A DNA stretch of 64,000 nucleotides from Schlesneria sp. (GCA_028291515.1 JAQGHU010000023.1:1-64000), one strand, 5' to 3'; shown: positions 17,394 through 26,787, counted from the first letter of the stretch. The notes: generated by a model not told the origin, from the letters alone. Program-made: numbers and translations.

Positions 17394-19364
17394 TCAGGCC
17401 CCGAAAATCGCGTTCCGGTTCTCTTCCGTCAGCAAGGGAGCCTGCAGTCGACGAGGTGGCCCGACATCTTTGAACAGCAAATCCCCGTTTCCCAGCAGCT
17501 TTTCAGCCCCCGCTTCGCTCAACAGCATTCGCGATTCTTGAGCCTTCTGCATCCACAGCCCAACTCGCGCGGGAATGTTGGAATCGAGCGGCCCTTTGAT
17601 CGTTTCGCGTCGAGGTTCCTGAGTCGCCAGAATCAAATGGATGCCGGCCGCGCGAGCTTTCGCCCCCAGTCGGCAGATCTGGTCCTCGATCTGCTTTCGC
17701 TCTTCCCGGCTGCGGCTGATCAGATCGCGATACTCATCACAGACGCACACGATCCGCGGCAGCGGCACATCGGAACGGGCCACCAACTGGGCGTGCGAGT
17801 CCGCTCCGTCCAGTTGCCGGTATCGCCGATCCATTTCCGTCGCCAGTTCCTGCAGCACTTCCGCCGTGGATTGCTCATCAGGGAAGACCAGTGGCTTCCA
17901 CAAATACGGCGATTTTCTCAGAGCATGGAAGGCATTGCGTTTGGGATCGATGATCAACAGTCGCAGCGTGTCCGGAGTATTAGTCACCATCAACCCGGCA
18001 ATCGCCGTCCGCAACCATTCGCTCTTGCCGCTCCCCGTCGTCCCCGCGGCCAACAGATGTGAGTGCTCGGTCTTGGCCAGATTGGCACAAACCAAATGCC
18101 CCGTGATGTCGACCCCGATCGGCACATGGGAACCACCCAGCTTCGGATCCGACGCGGGCAGTTGTGATCGAATGTCATCAAACATCACCATCTGCGGGTC
18201 AGGGCGTTGAATGTCGATGACGAACGAACCTTCTTCGATCGCAATGAACGGGGCTCGCTTGAGTCGCAAGCGTAATTGCAGTTCTTCGACCCGTCGCTGA
18301 ACCGCCGCGACTTTCATTTTGCGCCCCAGCTTGATCGGGAACCGCAAAAATGTTGGTCCCACAATCGGCGGTCCATCCAGAGAGACAGCAATGTCATACT
18401 CGGTCGTCAATGTCCCTACCAACTGTTCACCAAGACGCAGGTGTTCGGCGGTCGGCTTCGTGAATTGCGGAACGCTCGACTTCGGCAGTGCTGGCAGCGG
18501 ATGCACCGGACCTGTCTTCCTAGGCGGCGCGACCATCTGCGTCGAGTCGACCCCGGCCAGTTTTCCGATCAGATCAACCAACCTCTGCCTGGCGGCAGCC
18601 AGCGAAGCGGCATCGAACAGTTGCTCGTGACGCTCGGGCCGAAAGCTGATCAGGGCGAGCGTCCCGTTGTCTGCGACCGCATTTTCAGCGCCCGGCGGAG
18701 CGCATTGTTCATTCGCGGCGGAGAGCATCAAATGGTAGAGACACGCTTGCCCCAGATCAGCAGCAGGGGACGTTTGGCCCAGCTTGAACTCGATCGCGCA
18801 CCAGACTTGATGACGCGTTGAGTCGTCAGAGATCGTCGAATCCTTCAGCCTGACAATGGCATCGGCAATCCCGACCAACTTCACACTATCTGACCAGCCG
18901 GGCTCCTTCAGTTCGCATGACAATGGTTCCTCGGTGCTCAGCCACTCGGCGAGTGTTTCCCACGGCGCGGGTCGACTACCGGATCGCGTCGCTCTTGGCG
19001 GCCGCACGCTCCAGGCCAGTTCCGCCAGCCACTGGCAAGCAGCCTGCATCGCCTTCCAAAAGGACAGGACTTGAGGAGCAAGATCATGAAATGCCGCGTA
19101 ATGAGCAATCAGTCTCGGCCCGACAAACTGCGAGTAGGCACGAGTCACCAACGTCTGCTTCCAGACCTCCAGATCTTCGTCAACATCGGCCAGGATCGCG
19201 AGAGTATTCACCCCTTGCCGTTCCTCAACCAACCACCCAATCGCATCGTGAAACCACTGCCCGAGCACGCCCACCGAAGGAGACCCATCGCCGCCCGCGC
19301 TCTGTGCTCCAGAAGCGATATACAGAGCCCTGCGTACTTCACTGACCGTGATTGTCACCGGCAT
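17394..19364 (-). CDS. RecB/Cas4-like nuclease fused to an FtsK-type DNA translocase
   Basis: 656 residues from the ATG at 19364, which has AAAGGG upstream. The C-terminal part is a clear FtsK/SpoIIIE motor: LLAAGTTGSGKSEW (Walker A 441-448), LLIIDPKRNAF, IVCVCDEYRDL (Walker B, D543-E544), then GAKARAAGIHLILATQEPRR and ARVGLWMQ. The N-terminal ~270 residues carry an ordered set of RecB-family PD-(D/E)XK signals: VGVLGQWFHDAI (H39), LVGIADAIV (D168), CAIEFKLG (E192-x-K194) and QACLYHLML (Q206, Y210). I infer a nuclease that cuts DNA held or moved by the motor. No transmembrane helices or gamma domain of chromosomal FtsK are present. It is the last gene of a cassette with an AAA ATPase (63 bp away) and a winged-helix protein. 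Confidence 0.88.
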   Translation of the reverse strand: MPVTITVSEVRRALYIASGAQSAGGDGSPSVGVLGQWFHDAIGWLVEERQGVNTLAILADVDEDLEVWKQTLVTRAYSQFVGPRLIAHYAAFHDLAPQVLSFWKAMQAACQWLAELAWSVRPPRATRSGSRPAPWETLAEWLSTEEPLSCELKEPGWSDSVKLVGIADAIVRLKDSTISDDSTRHQVWCAIEFKLGQTSPAADLGQACLYHLMLSAANEQCAPPGAENAVADNGTLALISFRPERHEQLFDAASLAAARQRLVDLIGKLAGVDSTQMVAPPRKTGPVHPLPALPKSSVPQFTKPTAEHLRLGEQLVGTLTTEYDIAVSLDGPPIVGPTFLRFPIKLGRKMKVAAVQRRVEELQLRLRLKRAPFIAIEEGSFVIDIQRPDPQMVMFDDIRSQLPASDPKLGGSHVPIGVDITGHLVCANLAKTEHSHLLAAGTTGSGKSEWLRTAIAGLMVTNTPDTLRLLIIDPKRNAFHALRKSPYLWKPLVFPDEQSTAEVLQELATEMDRRYRQLDGADSHAQLVARSDVPLPRIVCVCDEYRDLISRSREERKQIEDQICRLGAKARAAGIHLILATQEPRRETIKGPLDSNIPARVGLWMQKAQESRMLLSEAGAEKLLGNGDLLFKDVGPPRRLQAPLLTEENRNAIFGA

Positions 19365-19427
19365 AGATACGACCCTTTGCAGTCGGCGTGGCAGACATGA
19401 ACACACGGAAGAGGACGTTGCTCTGCG

Positions 19428-21392
19428 TTACGATTCTTTTTCAACGCGAAAGATCACCGGCGGAGGTCCGGCCAGTAGGCGAGCACAATCGGGATGCCTC
19501 TCGATGATTGCCGCCACGGCGCCGACCGACAGGTTCAAGGCCGCACTTGCTTCTTCGAGAGGCAGCACAGGTCGTTCGGCCAGCAACGTTGACAGTGCTT
19601 CCAATTGCAGGCTGTCCGACGGTGGCGCGTTGATCGCGACACTGCCCGTCACACAATCGGCGAACTCCCGCAGGCTGTCAGGTAGATGCCGCTTCAACCA
19701 TTCCTCAACCGACTGCGGCGAGACCGTTCGCCCATCGCGAGCCAGATCGCCCGACTTGGCCTCGGACAACAACGCTCGCAGAGCGTCGAGTGCCGCGAAG
19801 ACCTCAGACGAACGTTCGACTATCTCCGCCCCTTGATCGGCAAGTTGGCTCAACGCCTGGCTGGCAGCCTTCGCTGCCTTGGACAATGGCAGACGTGCGT
19901 CTCGCACGATTACCAATTTGGCCAGTCGATCGGGAGTGAATTGAGAAATCAGCCGCTTGAAACGCGAGCCAAGGCTGTTCATATTCGCTTGAGCACAAAC
20001 GCTGACACCAGTCCGGCCTGACGGACCGTCAAAGATCAACGAAACGTCGGGCAATCGTTCATCGCGAACTGATTTCAACTGTGGTGCCAGAAGTCCTACA
20101 AGTTGTGGCAGGCCATGACGCACGATGTCTTCGGTCTGCTCTGGTCGACTGGCCGAGACCGCTAGTTCAACTCTTGACTTCCATTCTTCGTCAAGGAATG
20201 CCTCCAGCGGCGCCTGATGAGAGGGCTCCACTTCGGTCACAACGGATTCACTTTCCGGTGTTATCGAAGTCGTGCCTGTTTGCCAAGCAGAGAACCGATC
20301 CGCGCTGATCGCCAATACCCGTCGCGGCGTTAGTTCATTCCGCTCGGACAGTCTCTGGAAATCAAACTGTTGCAGTGGCCATAGTGCGTCCGCATTTGCT
20401 GGCGGCCCTATCTCGGCCTCGGCTTGCGCCAAGCGAGCGGCGATCAACTTTTCGGCTTGCGACCGCGTGAGAGTCGCCAGCGATCTAGCACCTATTGATA
20501 CCATCCTGTCATAGTCGGCTTTTCTCGATTGATCATCCAATTCTGTCGCAAATGAGGACTGAACACAGGAGATAATCAACACATTCGTCGTCTCGTCGTG
20601 CAATGTGCTCGCAAGTTGTCCGAACGCGTACAGACCATCTTTGTCACCGCTGGATGTTTGCAGGGCCTCCACTTGATCGAGACTGAGGACGATCGGCAAG
20701 CCATTTCCAGCCAACCGGCACAGCATCAGCACTACGCGGCGGGCTTCATGCTCGCGATCTTCATCAGTCCCTTCATCCTGCGATAAACTCAGTCGAGCCA
20801 ATGCTTCTTCGGGAAGTGAATCGCCACCCAGCCAGGCCCGCAGATCGCGGCGATGGCGTCCGAAAGCGAGATGTTTAAACGCGATTGTGGTATTGCGATC
20901 GAGGTACAGTTCATCGGCGACACGATCCAGCAACAAGTCGAGCGCCGCGGGATCTGTTTCCAGCATGTACTCGAACCACGGTTCGAGATCCCCGTCGGCC
21001 ACACGGAGTTCGGCCAGGCGATGGAACAGAATCCGCTCAAATTGGGTGCCGTGACCTCGGACCGGCCGAAACCAATCTTCGACCAGCGTCCGACGCACAT
21101 GTCGCCAGATCATGCGCGGGCTGGCCTGCAACCTGACCCAGACGAACAGGCATTCGTCGCGATCGGTCGCTGTCGGAGCCTGCAATGTCAGTCGGCGGCG
21201 CAAACGTCTCAGCAGATGCGTCTTACCTGCCCCCGCGGCACCATGAATCAAGAGACCAGCCGAATGCCGTTGTTGCCTGACATGGTCAATTCCCTGCAGG
21301 CATTCGCTAAAGACGTCCGACTGGATCTCGGCAACATCAATAGCCGCTTCATCCCACGGATTGGAGACGATTGTATCGCGAAACGGATTCAT
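19428..21392 (-). CDS. AAA/Orc1-Cdc6-like P-loop ATPase with C-terminal extension
   Basis: The 654-residue protein starts with HSAGLLIHGAAGAGKTHLLRRL (Walker A 51-58 within residues 43-65). It has a Walker B-like LPIVLSLDQVEAL (D239, with Gln where Glu is usual and E242 nearby) and a sensor-1-like NVLIISCVQSSF. The layout recalls Orc1/Cdc6, TniB and STAND-type ATPases. Residues ~430-520 hold a beta-alpha domain (VSLIFDGPSGRTGVSVCAQA, then KLVIVRDARLPLS) of unknown type, possibly a degenerate nuclease-like fold. The extreme C-terminus looks like a winged helix (LEEASAALNLSVGAVAAIIERHPD split). AAGGG precedes the ATG at 21392. Probably the loader or switch of the three-gene cassette; the role is inferred. 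Confidence 0.85.
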   Translation of the reverse strand: MNPFRDTIVSNPWDEAAIDVAEIQSDVFSECLQGIDHVRQQRHSAGLLIHGAAGAGKTHLLRRLRRRLTLQAPTATDRDECLFVWVRLQASPRMIWRHVRRTLVEDWFRPVRGHGTQFERILFHRLAELRVADGDLEPWFEYMLETDPAALDLLLDRVADELYLDRNTTIAFKHLAFGRHRRDLRAWLGGDSLPEEALARLSLSQDEGTDEDREHEARRVVLMLCRLAGNGLPIVLSLDQVEALQTSSGDKDGLYAFGQLASTLHDETTNVLIISCVQSSFATELDDQSRKADYDRMVSIGARSLATLTRSQAEKLIAARLAQAEAEIGPPANADALWPLQQFDFQRLSERNELTPRRVLAISADRFSAWQTGTTSITPESESVVTEVEPSHQAPLEAFLDEEWKSRVELAVSASRPEQTEDIVRHGLPQLVGLLAPQLKSVRDERLPDVSLIFDGPSGRTGVSVCAQANMNSLGSRFKRLISQFTPDRLAKLVIVRDARLPLSKAAKAASQALSQLADQGAEIVERSSEVFAALDALRALLSEAKSGDLARDGRTVSPQSVEEWLKRHLPDSLREFADCVTGSVAINAPPSDSLQLEALSTLLAERPVLPLEEASAALNLSVGAVAAIIERHPDCARLLAGPPPVIFRVEKES

Positions 21393-21450
21393 CGCAGGCC
21401 CTTACCAACGCTTATCGATCTGTTTGTGATTTTCACTTCGCTCAGCCACC

Positions 21451-22347
21451 TCAGTCGGCGGATCCACGACGCAGGGCCATCCCAACGTAATAAGTTCCGC
21501 GACCGTCCGCGACTAATTCATCGCGATCAGCTTCACTCAGTCCGGCGGCGAAATCGTGGCGATGCAGCATCACTCGTCCCTGTCGAGCCAAGTCGAGCAC
21601 CGCGTGATCAAAGCGAGTTTTCTCGAGGTTGGCGGCTCGTCGCAAATCGCGTGCGGGAACCAGCGCCCCATTTTCGGCAGCCGGTTCGATGCGTTTCATC
21701 AACGCCAGCAGATCGACATCGGCGACTGGCGCGGGCGACGCGGCTTCGTGCCCGGTTGCCCCAGAGAAAACAGAGATCCCCGTTGCTTCCACGAGTTCCA
21801 ACAATGAACGACGCACTTCCGACTGAGAAACCTTAGCCGCCAACAGTTGGTCGACCACCTTAGACAACTGCGTCCCAATTGCGGTCAGGTAGGGACCGGG
21901 CGAAGGAGGTGTTGTCCCGAACAACTCCTTCTTTTTTAGCAGAGGGGGATGCTCAAAAATCGCCCCCGTTTCCAGCAGGGATTTCATCGCTCCATCGAAT
22001 GTCTCGTCCGGTACCTGCTTAGCCGCCGTACGCAGCGCCGACCGGGCCTGCGGACCTTTTTTGGCAATCGCGGCAGTGATTAGTGACTGCCCCAGTTCGT
22101 TAGCACCACGATCCCAATAACGTGGCTTTCCCTTCGGGGTCTTCCCAGCAAATCTCCTTAAGCGCGAACTGGCAACGAATTCGTCCAGAACAGGAGTCAG
22201 CTTCGATTCGGTCAGCTTCGGAGTGACGACCAGCAGCTTGGAAAGCTGACCGGCTGTCATCGGTTCGGCAGTCGATTGCACCACCGCCAGGACTCGTTCA
22301 AGCGTTTCGGGAGAAGGGGGGGCAGAGGGGGCTTTTTTGGCGGGCAT
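21451..22347 (-). CDS. Multi-winged-helix protein, first gene of the nuclease-FtsK cassette
   Basis: 298 residues with no catalytic motif. It reads as at least two, probably three, winged-helix-like units. The N-terminal one is ETLERVLAVVQSTAEPMTAGQLSKLL followed by a basic wing (RRFAGKTPKGKPRYWD). A middle helical unit lies around residues 85-190. The C-terminal one is LVPARDLRRAANLEKTRFDHAVLDLARQGRVMLHRHD, ending in GRGTYYVGMALRR (motifs given in pieces). A DNA-binding or adaptor role is likely. It is separated from the AAA ATPase by 58 bp on the same strand, so the three genes probably form one operon led by this one. No close named family was recognised. Confidence 0.8.
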   Translation of the reverse strand: MPAKKAPSAPPSPETLERVLAVVQSTAEPMTAGQLSKLLVVTPKLTESKLTPVLDEFVASSRLRRFAGKTPKGKPRYWDRGANELGQSLITAAIAKKGPQARSALRTAAKQVPDETFDGAMKSLLETGAIFEHPPLLKKKELFGTTPPSPGPYLTAIGTQLSKVVDQLLAAKVSQSEVRRSLLELVEATGISVFSGATGHEAASPAPVADVDLLALMKRIEPAAENGALVPARDLRRAANLEKTRFDHAVLDLARQGRVMLHRHDFAAGLSEADRDELVADGRGTYYVGMALRRGSAD

Positions 22348-22482
22348 GATACACTATTAGAATTAACGGCGGCCTGATCTAGTACCGATTTCGGACGAAG
22401 CTAACAGATCCGGATCTCATTTGCGCTTCCGCGCAAGTCCGCGACATGTGCTCGGGTACTGACCAGCTAATTTGGACATACC

Positions 22483-22929
22483 TCAAGCCCGCTTCCGTGG
22501 CTTTCGGAGAATCAGGCAGGCGGAGAGGAGAGTTAGCGGAATAACCAGCGACCAGTAAGGAATTGCCCACCGCTCCACTCGCTCCCCGGCAGAGTCACCT
22601 GCAGCGAAGTCAAAACCGGCCCACCCCCATCTCCATTCAATGGTCCGATGTTTCCAGAAACTCTCGGCAATCTGCTCATCCAGCAATTTCGAGGACATCC
22701 CTGTTGTTGATGGCATTTGAACTGCGTCCGGAACACCCCCAGGCCAACTGTGTCTTCCCCATCGGACTGTTCCAACGAAGGATTGAACGACTTGAAGTGT
22801 ATCGCGGCGCGGTACGACGATTGTGTCGCACATCATCAAGCTTCTGACCCATGCCGCCATCAGAATCAGGGCCATCACGAGTGTGACTACTCCCGTTTTT
22901 CGTCGCCAGCCGTGGAAGAAAGTGTGCAT
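22483..22929 (-). CDS. Hypothetical planctomycete membrane protein
   Basis: 148 residues with a hydrophobic segment at each end (about 13-30, VVTLVMALILMAAWVRS, and about 124-141, IPYWSLVIPLTLLSACLIL) and a short basic tail RKPRKRA. Between them is an aromatic-rich exported loop. The pattern RRKxGxVTLVMALxLMxxWxRS followed by a C-terminal SLVIPLTLLSAxLIL is one I recognise from many planctomycete hypothetical proteins, where it is highly paralogous. Function unknown. The downstream end faces 135 bp of apparently empty DNA before the winged-helix gene. Confidence 0.82.
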   Translation of the reverse strand: MHTFFHGWRRKTGVVTLVMALILMAAWVRSLMMCDTIVVPRRDTLQVVQSFVGTVRWGRHSWPGGVPDAVQMPSTTGMSSKLLDEQIAESFWKHRTIEWRWGWAGFDFAAGDSAGERVERWAIPYWSLVIPLTLLSACLILRKPRKRA

Positions 22930-22945
22930 GGGATTTGATAGTAAA

Positions 22946-22975
22946 TAAAAAAGCCGAGCAGTTCATGCTCGGCTA
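22946..22975 (-). terminator. Intrinsic terminator of the beta-helix gene
   Basis: On the minus strand, a perfect 9-bp stem AGCCGAGCA / TGCTCGGCT with a 5-base loop is followed by TTTTTT, 29 bp past the stop codon of the beta-helix gene. Confidence 0.88.
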
Positions 22976-23003
22976 CGCTTTTTAGCAGTGTGCGTGCCGC
23001 ACG

Positions 23004-24446
23004 TCAGTAAGCATAAGCACCACAGTCGTTGATTACTCGTGTCTTCCCGTCTTTGTCCTGCTTTAGCATCGGTAAGCCGCCGGCGCCGATTGCTGGACTG
23101 CCTGCCGCCAGATGCAAATCAAACAAACCCAGGGCTGGTTTGTACGTCACGAACACCGTCTGCGGATCAGCGACCAGGTCAGTGATCCCTTTTTTCGGAG
23201 TCAGCACGATATTGTGGTCTTTGGTCACCCCCGCAACATTTATGCTCAATGATGTCGCGATGTTGTTTCGCACCGTGATCTTTGTCGGAACGGTGCCATC
23301 CTTCTTATTGAACACGCCGATCCATCCGACAATGCTTGGCGAACTGCTGTATGTCACGGCCGTATTGTTCTGGATATTCAGACTGCTCACGCCGTACATG
23401 GAAATCGCGTGAAAGGCCGGGACGACCACGACATTATTGGTGACGACGACATCTTTCCATGTTCCATCAAAGATCGAAATCCCTTGCAGCACGTCGTCTC
23501 CGACACCCGACGCCACCGGCGGAATTGTGGCGTATTGGCCTGTGGACGACATGACCAGATTTCTGTCGATCAAGATGTTGTGGCCTGCGACTCCCCCGAC
23601 GGTCCAGCCCTGAATCCCGTCGTTGTGAGCACCATTGTCGAGATATCCGTAGTGATTGGTAATCACATTGGCACGAATGATCGTGTTGCTGGAAGTGAAC
23701 TCGATCGCGTCATCCGTAAAGTAGTCGACAACGTTCCCTGTGAGCGTGACATAGTCTCCGCCAACTGCGATTCCGTTGCGCACATTGCGGATCAAATTGT
23801 TGCTGATCGTGCAGACGCTGCCCGTGTAATAAATGGCCCGGCAAACAGATTGGTCCAACCAATCCTGCGGAGACCATGCCGTCACGTCGGCCTGCGAATA
23901 CAGCGTATTCTTGTCAAAGACGACGCCGTTGGTGTCGGTAAAGGTGGCGAGTGTAAACCATTTTGAAATGACTTCACCCGGCGCTAAGGTGGGTGGCACA
24001 AACGTTAAGCCACGAAACGTCCAATTCGAGACATCTCTCAGTGTCAACTGATTCAACACCGGCGTGTGATTGGGCATCGCCTGAACTGTGATTGGCGAAG
24101 TGTTTTTGAACTGGCCGATGTAGGTGTTAATATTGACGGATCCGTGGTTTCCGCTGAGCAAGTAAATCACGTCTCCGGCGTGAACGACTCCCTTCGTCGG
24201 ATCTTCACCGTTGATCAATTTTCTCCCCACGACTTCCGCAAGAGTGCGCCACGGCTTCAGGCGCGATCCGTCTCCATCCAAACTTCCGTTGATCGGATCA
24301 ACATAGAAAACACTCGGCGCGGTGAGTGCTGGACCAAGAGTAATGTCGACCCGGATCACTCCCGATGGAGTTCCGGCGAACGCCGAACACGCAGTAGACA
24401 AAAAGATGGCCATCGCTGCGAATGCTTGTCGTGTTTCGTATGTCAC
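23004..24446 (-). CDS. Secreted right-handed parallel beta-helix protein
   Basis: 480 residues from the GTG at 24446, chosen because GAGG precedes it by about 6 bp and it gives a signal peptide (FAAMAIFLSTACSAFA) at the N-terminus. The longer open frame to 24806 reads as low-complexity Arg/Ser-rich sequence and is not believed. The body has the beta-helix pattern of short repeats such as NLIRNVRNGIAVGGDYVTLTGNVV, NTIIRANVITNHYGY and VVVTNNVVVVPAFHAISMYG (in pieces). It opens with FYVDPINGSLDGDGSRLKPWRTL, typical of pectate-lyase-like and DUF1565 proteins. A polysaccharide lyase/hydrolase or surface role is likely, but no catalytic set was identified. It ends with its own terminator. Confidence 0.85.
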   Translation of the reverse strand: MTYETRQAFAAMAIFLSTACSAFAGTPSGVIRVDITLGPALTAPSVFYVDPINGSLDGDGSRLKPWRTLAEVVGRKLINGEDPTKGVVHAGDVIYLLSGNHGSVNINTYIGQFKNTSPITVQAMPNHTPVLNQLTLRDVSNWTFRGLTFVPPTLAPGEVISKWFTLATFTDTNGVVFDKNTLYSQADVTAWSPQDWLDQSVCRAIYYTGSVCTISNNLIRNVRNGIAVGGDYVTLTGNVVDYFTDDAIEFTSSNTIIRANVITNHYGYLDNGAHNDGIQGWTVGGVAGHNILIDRNLVMSSTGQYATIPPVASGVGDDVLQGISIFDGTWKDVVVTNNVVVVPAFHAISMYGVSSLNIQNNTAVTYSSSPSIVGWIGVFNKKDGTVPTKITVRNNIATSLSINVAGVTKDHNIVLTPKKGITDLVADPQTVFVTYKPALGLFDLHLAAGSPAIGAGGLPMLKQDKDGKTRVINDCGAYAY

Positions 24447-25066
24447 TGTGCCCTCAAGTTGTCTAGAGATGGAATGGAGAGATCGGATCGTGTTGATCGC
24501 CCCGCATGCCGTCTCGCGGCTAAGGGCAATCAAGAGCACTCGTGACAGATCGAACAATCCGGCAGATCTCCGGATTCGCGGACGATCATCTGATAAGAGG
24601 CGAATTCTTCTTGAAACGCGTGAGGAGAGAAATTGTCTTCTGCCATCCGAGGCAGCCGGTTGGCCCGGAAAAGAGCGAGAGGTTGGGGCAAAGAAATGCC
24701 GAGGTGGAGGATTCGTTGCTACTGACAATCTACTTGAGAAAACTGTCAGGTCAACTTCGCGATGCGAGCTTTTTCGGGACTCCGTAGAAAGCGTTGCAGA
24801 AAGCATTCATCATGAATGAATGGATTCGATTGGGACGCCATCATTCGCAGTGTTTTGGCCAGAATCCTCTCAAGTGAGTGATGTCATCTTTTGGCCTGGA
24901 TCGTCGATAGTGAGGGCATTTCCAATGCACGCTTGAGATCGTCAAGCACTATTGCGCAACAGCCAATGCAGTACGAGCGACAGTCTATTCGCATGTCTTT
25001 GCAAATCCATTCACACGTCATTCCCGCGCAGACGGGAATCCAGCGAGTTGGTTCAAGACGCGTGAG
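24447..25066. other. Intergenic region, one half REP repeat
   Basis: 620 bp between the beta-helix start and the end of the ABC permease gene. Apart from the single half repeat at 25016-25047, nothing was recognised; the open frames on either strand have no protein-like composition. It should contain the promoter of the beta-helix gene. Confidence 0.5.
25016..25047. repeat. Single half of the CATTCCCGCG repeat family
   Basis: One half-element (CGTCATTCCCGCGCAGACGG and GAATCCAGCGAG) with one substitution against the common sequence and no inverted partner within 300 bp. It lies 20 bp from the 3' end of the ABC permease gene. Confidence 0.8.
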
Positions 25067-26653
25067 TCACCGATGACGATTCCAAGTCACTGCCAATGGT
25101 GCGGCGGCCAACGGGCTGATCGCCAGAGACGCCACGCCAATCATCAGGACCACAGCGGAAGGAGGAATGAGCGAGCGAAAAGATTCCGCAATGATCACCG
25201 CACTCAAGGCCACCCAAATGCTGGCCCCCAAGATCATCAACGATTGACTGATCAGCGAATTCCTGCGAGCGGCGACGACGAGATAGATCGAGATCCCGCT
25301 GGCGGCGATTCCTGTCAGAACCATCAACCCCCCCAGCAACCACGCTCGTGAGTCATAGTCCAGCAGCTTCGACGACAGCAGGACTGCGACGTAGCAGGCA
25401 AACACCACACAGGCAATTTTGACCCACAGGGAACTGTGTCCGGTCAGGCTCAATGAGGCGATCACGGAATTCGCAATCCAGGCACCGAGCAGCGTGATAG
25501 GCAGATACCACCAGTACAGTTTTTGGAAAATCGGCGAATTCACCAGTTGGCCAGACAACCACTGATTGCCGGTGACGACGACAAACACCGCAGCCCAGAT
25601 CAACCACGAGTACAGCACCGACTTCGCCAGCACCTTCAACGTCGTTGTCGAGAGGTCTCGATCGGTTAGCGGACGTGTCCCTAGAAAACTCCCCATTTCG
25701 TAACTGGAGTCGGTGGGGCCAGTATTGCCGACCAAGATCCCGCCCAGCATCCCGATTGCAGATAAAATTCCCCCACCAGCAATCAACGCTTCCATCATGT
25801 CTGCCGGTTTGCGACTGAAAACAGTCCACGCGGCCAATCCGAACACCAAACCGCATGAGACGACAGCAGGCAGGACCCAGCCCTTCTTAGTCCATTCGCA
25901 CCAGAAGTGCGCTTCCTGCGGGGTCGCAAAGCGAAGTTCCTTATCGGCGCGGGTATCGAATGTCCAATTGAAAAGCCTGTCGAGCCACAACCAGGCCCCG
26001 TCGGCGCCTAGAACCTCGCCACGGCGACTACGAGTCACTCCGGCAACCGCAACGAAATAGGACGCGACCGCAAATAGAATCATGGTGATCGCTTCTAGCG
26101 GGCTCACGCTTGACCAGGCATGCGTCGGCAACGTGAAGATCGGTCCCCAACGCGACTTGTACCACAGACCAATGATCGTGCCGCCAATCCCAACGCAGAA
26201 GGGGAGATAGATCGACCCTTGCGCATACCAGAGCGCCGCCAGAATCATGGCCAGGGATACGGCCGAGAGGAACGCTGGTCCCCACAGCGGCCAATGAAGA
26301 TTGAAGAGCCAATTCAAAGCCAGTGCACTGAGGATCGACTCCAAAAACATCAGTATCATGGAAGGGATCATTTTCCAGGCCACCAACGTCGAAGTGGGAA
26401 TCGGCAGCACGTAACTGCGAGACGACAGGTCGATCGACGCAAAAATGGCGACAGCGAACAGGAGCGGCTGAAACTGAATCAGGACCACTTGCATCGTGAT
26501 CAAGCCGGGGTCATCAAGATCCAAAGGACCATCCATCCGCAATGCCATCAGCAACAGCAGCGACAGCAAGTTGGCCCCCAGCACCGCTAGCAGCATCTGC
26601 CATCGGCCCCGTCGTAGCAGTTCCCACGTCATGGCATACGGAATGGAACGCAT
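25067..26653 (-). CDS. ABC transporter permease (ABC-2-like, 12-13 membrane segments)
   Basis: 528 residues, nearly all hydrophobic, with about a dozen predicted membrane segments. Examples are MLLAVLGANLLSLLLLMAL, VVLIQFQPLLFAVAIFA and VLYSWLIWAAVFVVVTG. It is the integral-membrane partner of the ATP-binding protein encoded 134 bp upstream on the same strand. The ATG at 26653 is chosen because a strong GAGGAGAG site ends 5-6 bp before it; a nearby in-frame ATG at 26668 has none. The transported substrate is unknown. Together with a YtrA-type regulator the layout resembles ytr-like stress-induced exporters of Firmicutes. Confidence 0.87.
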   Translation of the reverse strand: MRSIPYAMTWELLRRGRWQMLLAVLGANLLSLLLLMALRMDGPLDLDDPGLITMQVVLIQFQPLLFAVAIFASIDLSSRSYVLPIPTSTLVAWKMIPSMILMFLESILSALALNWLFNLHWPLWGPAFLSAVSLAMILAALWYAQGSIYLPFCVGIGGTIIGLWYKSRWGPIFTLPTHAWSSVSPLEAITMILFAVASYFVAVAGVTRSRRGEVLGADGAWLWLDRLFNWTFDTRADKELRFATPQEAHFWCEWTKKGWVLPAVVSCGLVFGLAAWTVFSRKPADMMEALIAGGGILSAIGMLGGILVGNTGPTDSSYEMGSFLGTRPLTDRDLSTTTLKVLAKSVLYSWLIWAAVFVVVTGNQWLSGQLVNSPIFQKLYWWYLPITLLGAWIANSVIASLSLTGHSSLWVKIACVVFACYVAVLLSSKLLDYDSRAWLLGGLMVLTGIAASGISIYLVVAARRNSLISQSLMILGASIWVALSAVIIAESFRSLIPPSAVVLMIGVASLAISPLAAAPLAVTWNRHR

Positions 26654-26672
26654 GATGTCTCTCCTCATGTGG

Positions 26673-26693
26673 CCAATCTCGCCAAGAGATTGG
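26673..26693. repeat. 21-bp hairpin repeat, copy 2
   Basis: Arms CCAATCTC / GAGATTGG around GCCAA. It lies between the ATPase stop (26788) and the permease start (26653) inside the ABC operon, so it would be in the transcript leader of the permease gene. Confidence 0.8.
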
Positions 26694-26787
26694 GGCTTTA
26701 TCAGAATTGTTGACTGTATTGTCTTGGCAACATGAAACATGACGCAGAAAGAGAGACACGGCACACGGAGTGTGCCTACTACTTTCG

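Noticed and set aside
20853-21836. 327-residue plus-strand frame
   Set aside because: It spans parts of the AAA and winged-helix genes read in the wrong direction; no protein-like features.
24447-24806. N-terminal extension of the beta-helix gene to 24806
   Set aside because: The extension is Arg/Ser-rich and would hide the signal peptide; the GTG at 24446 with GAGG upstream is a better start.
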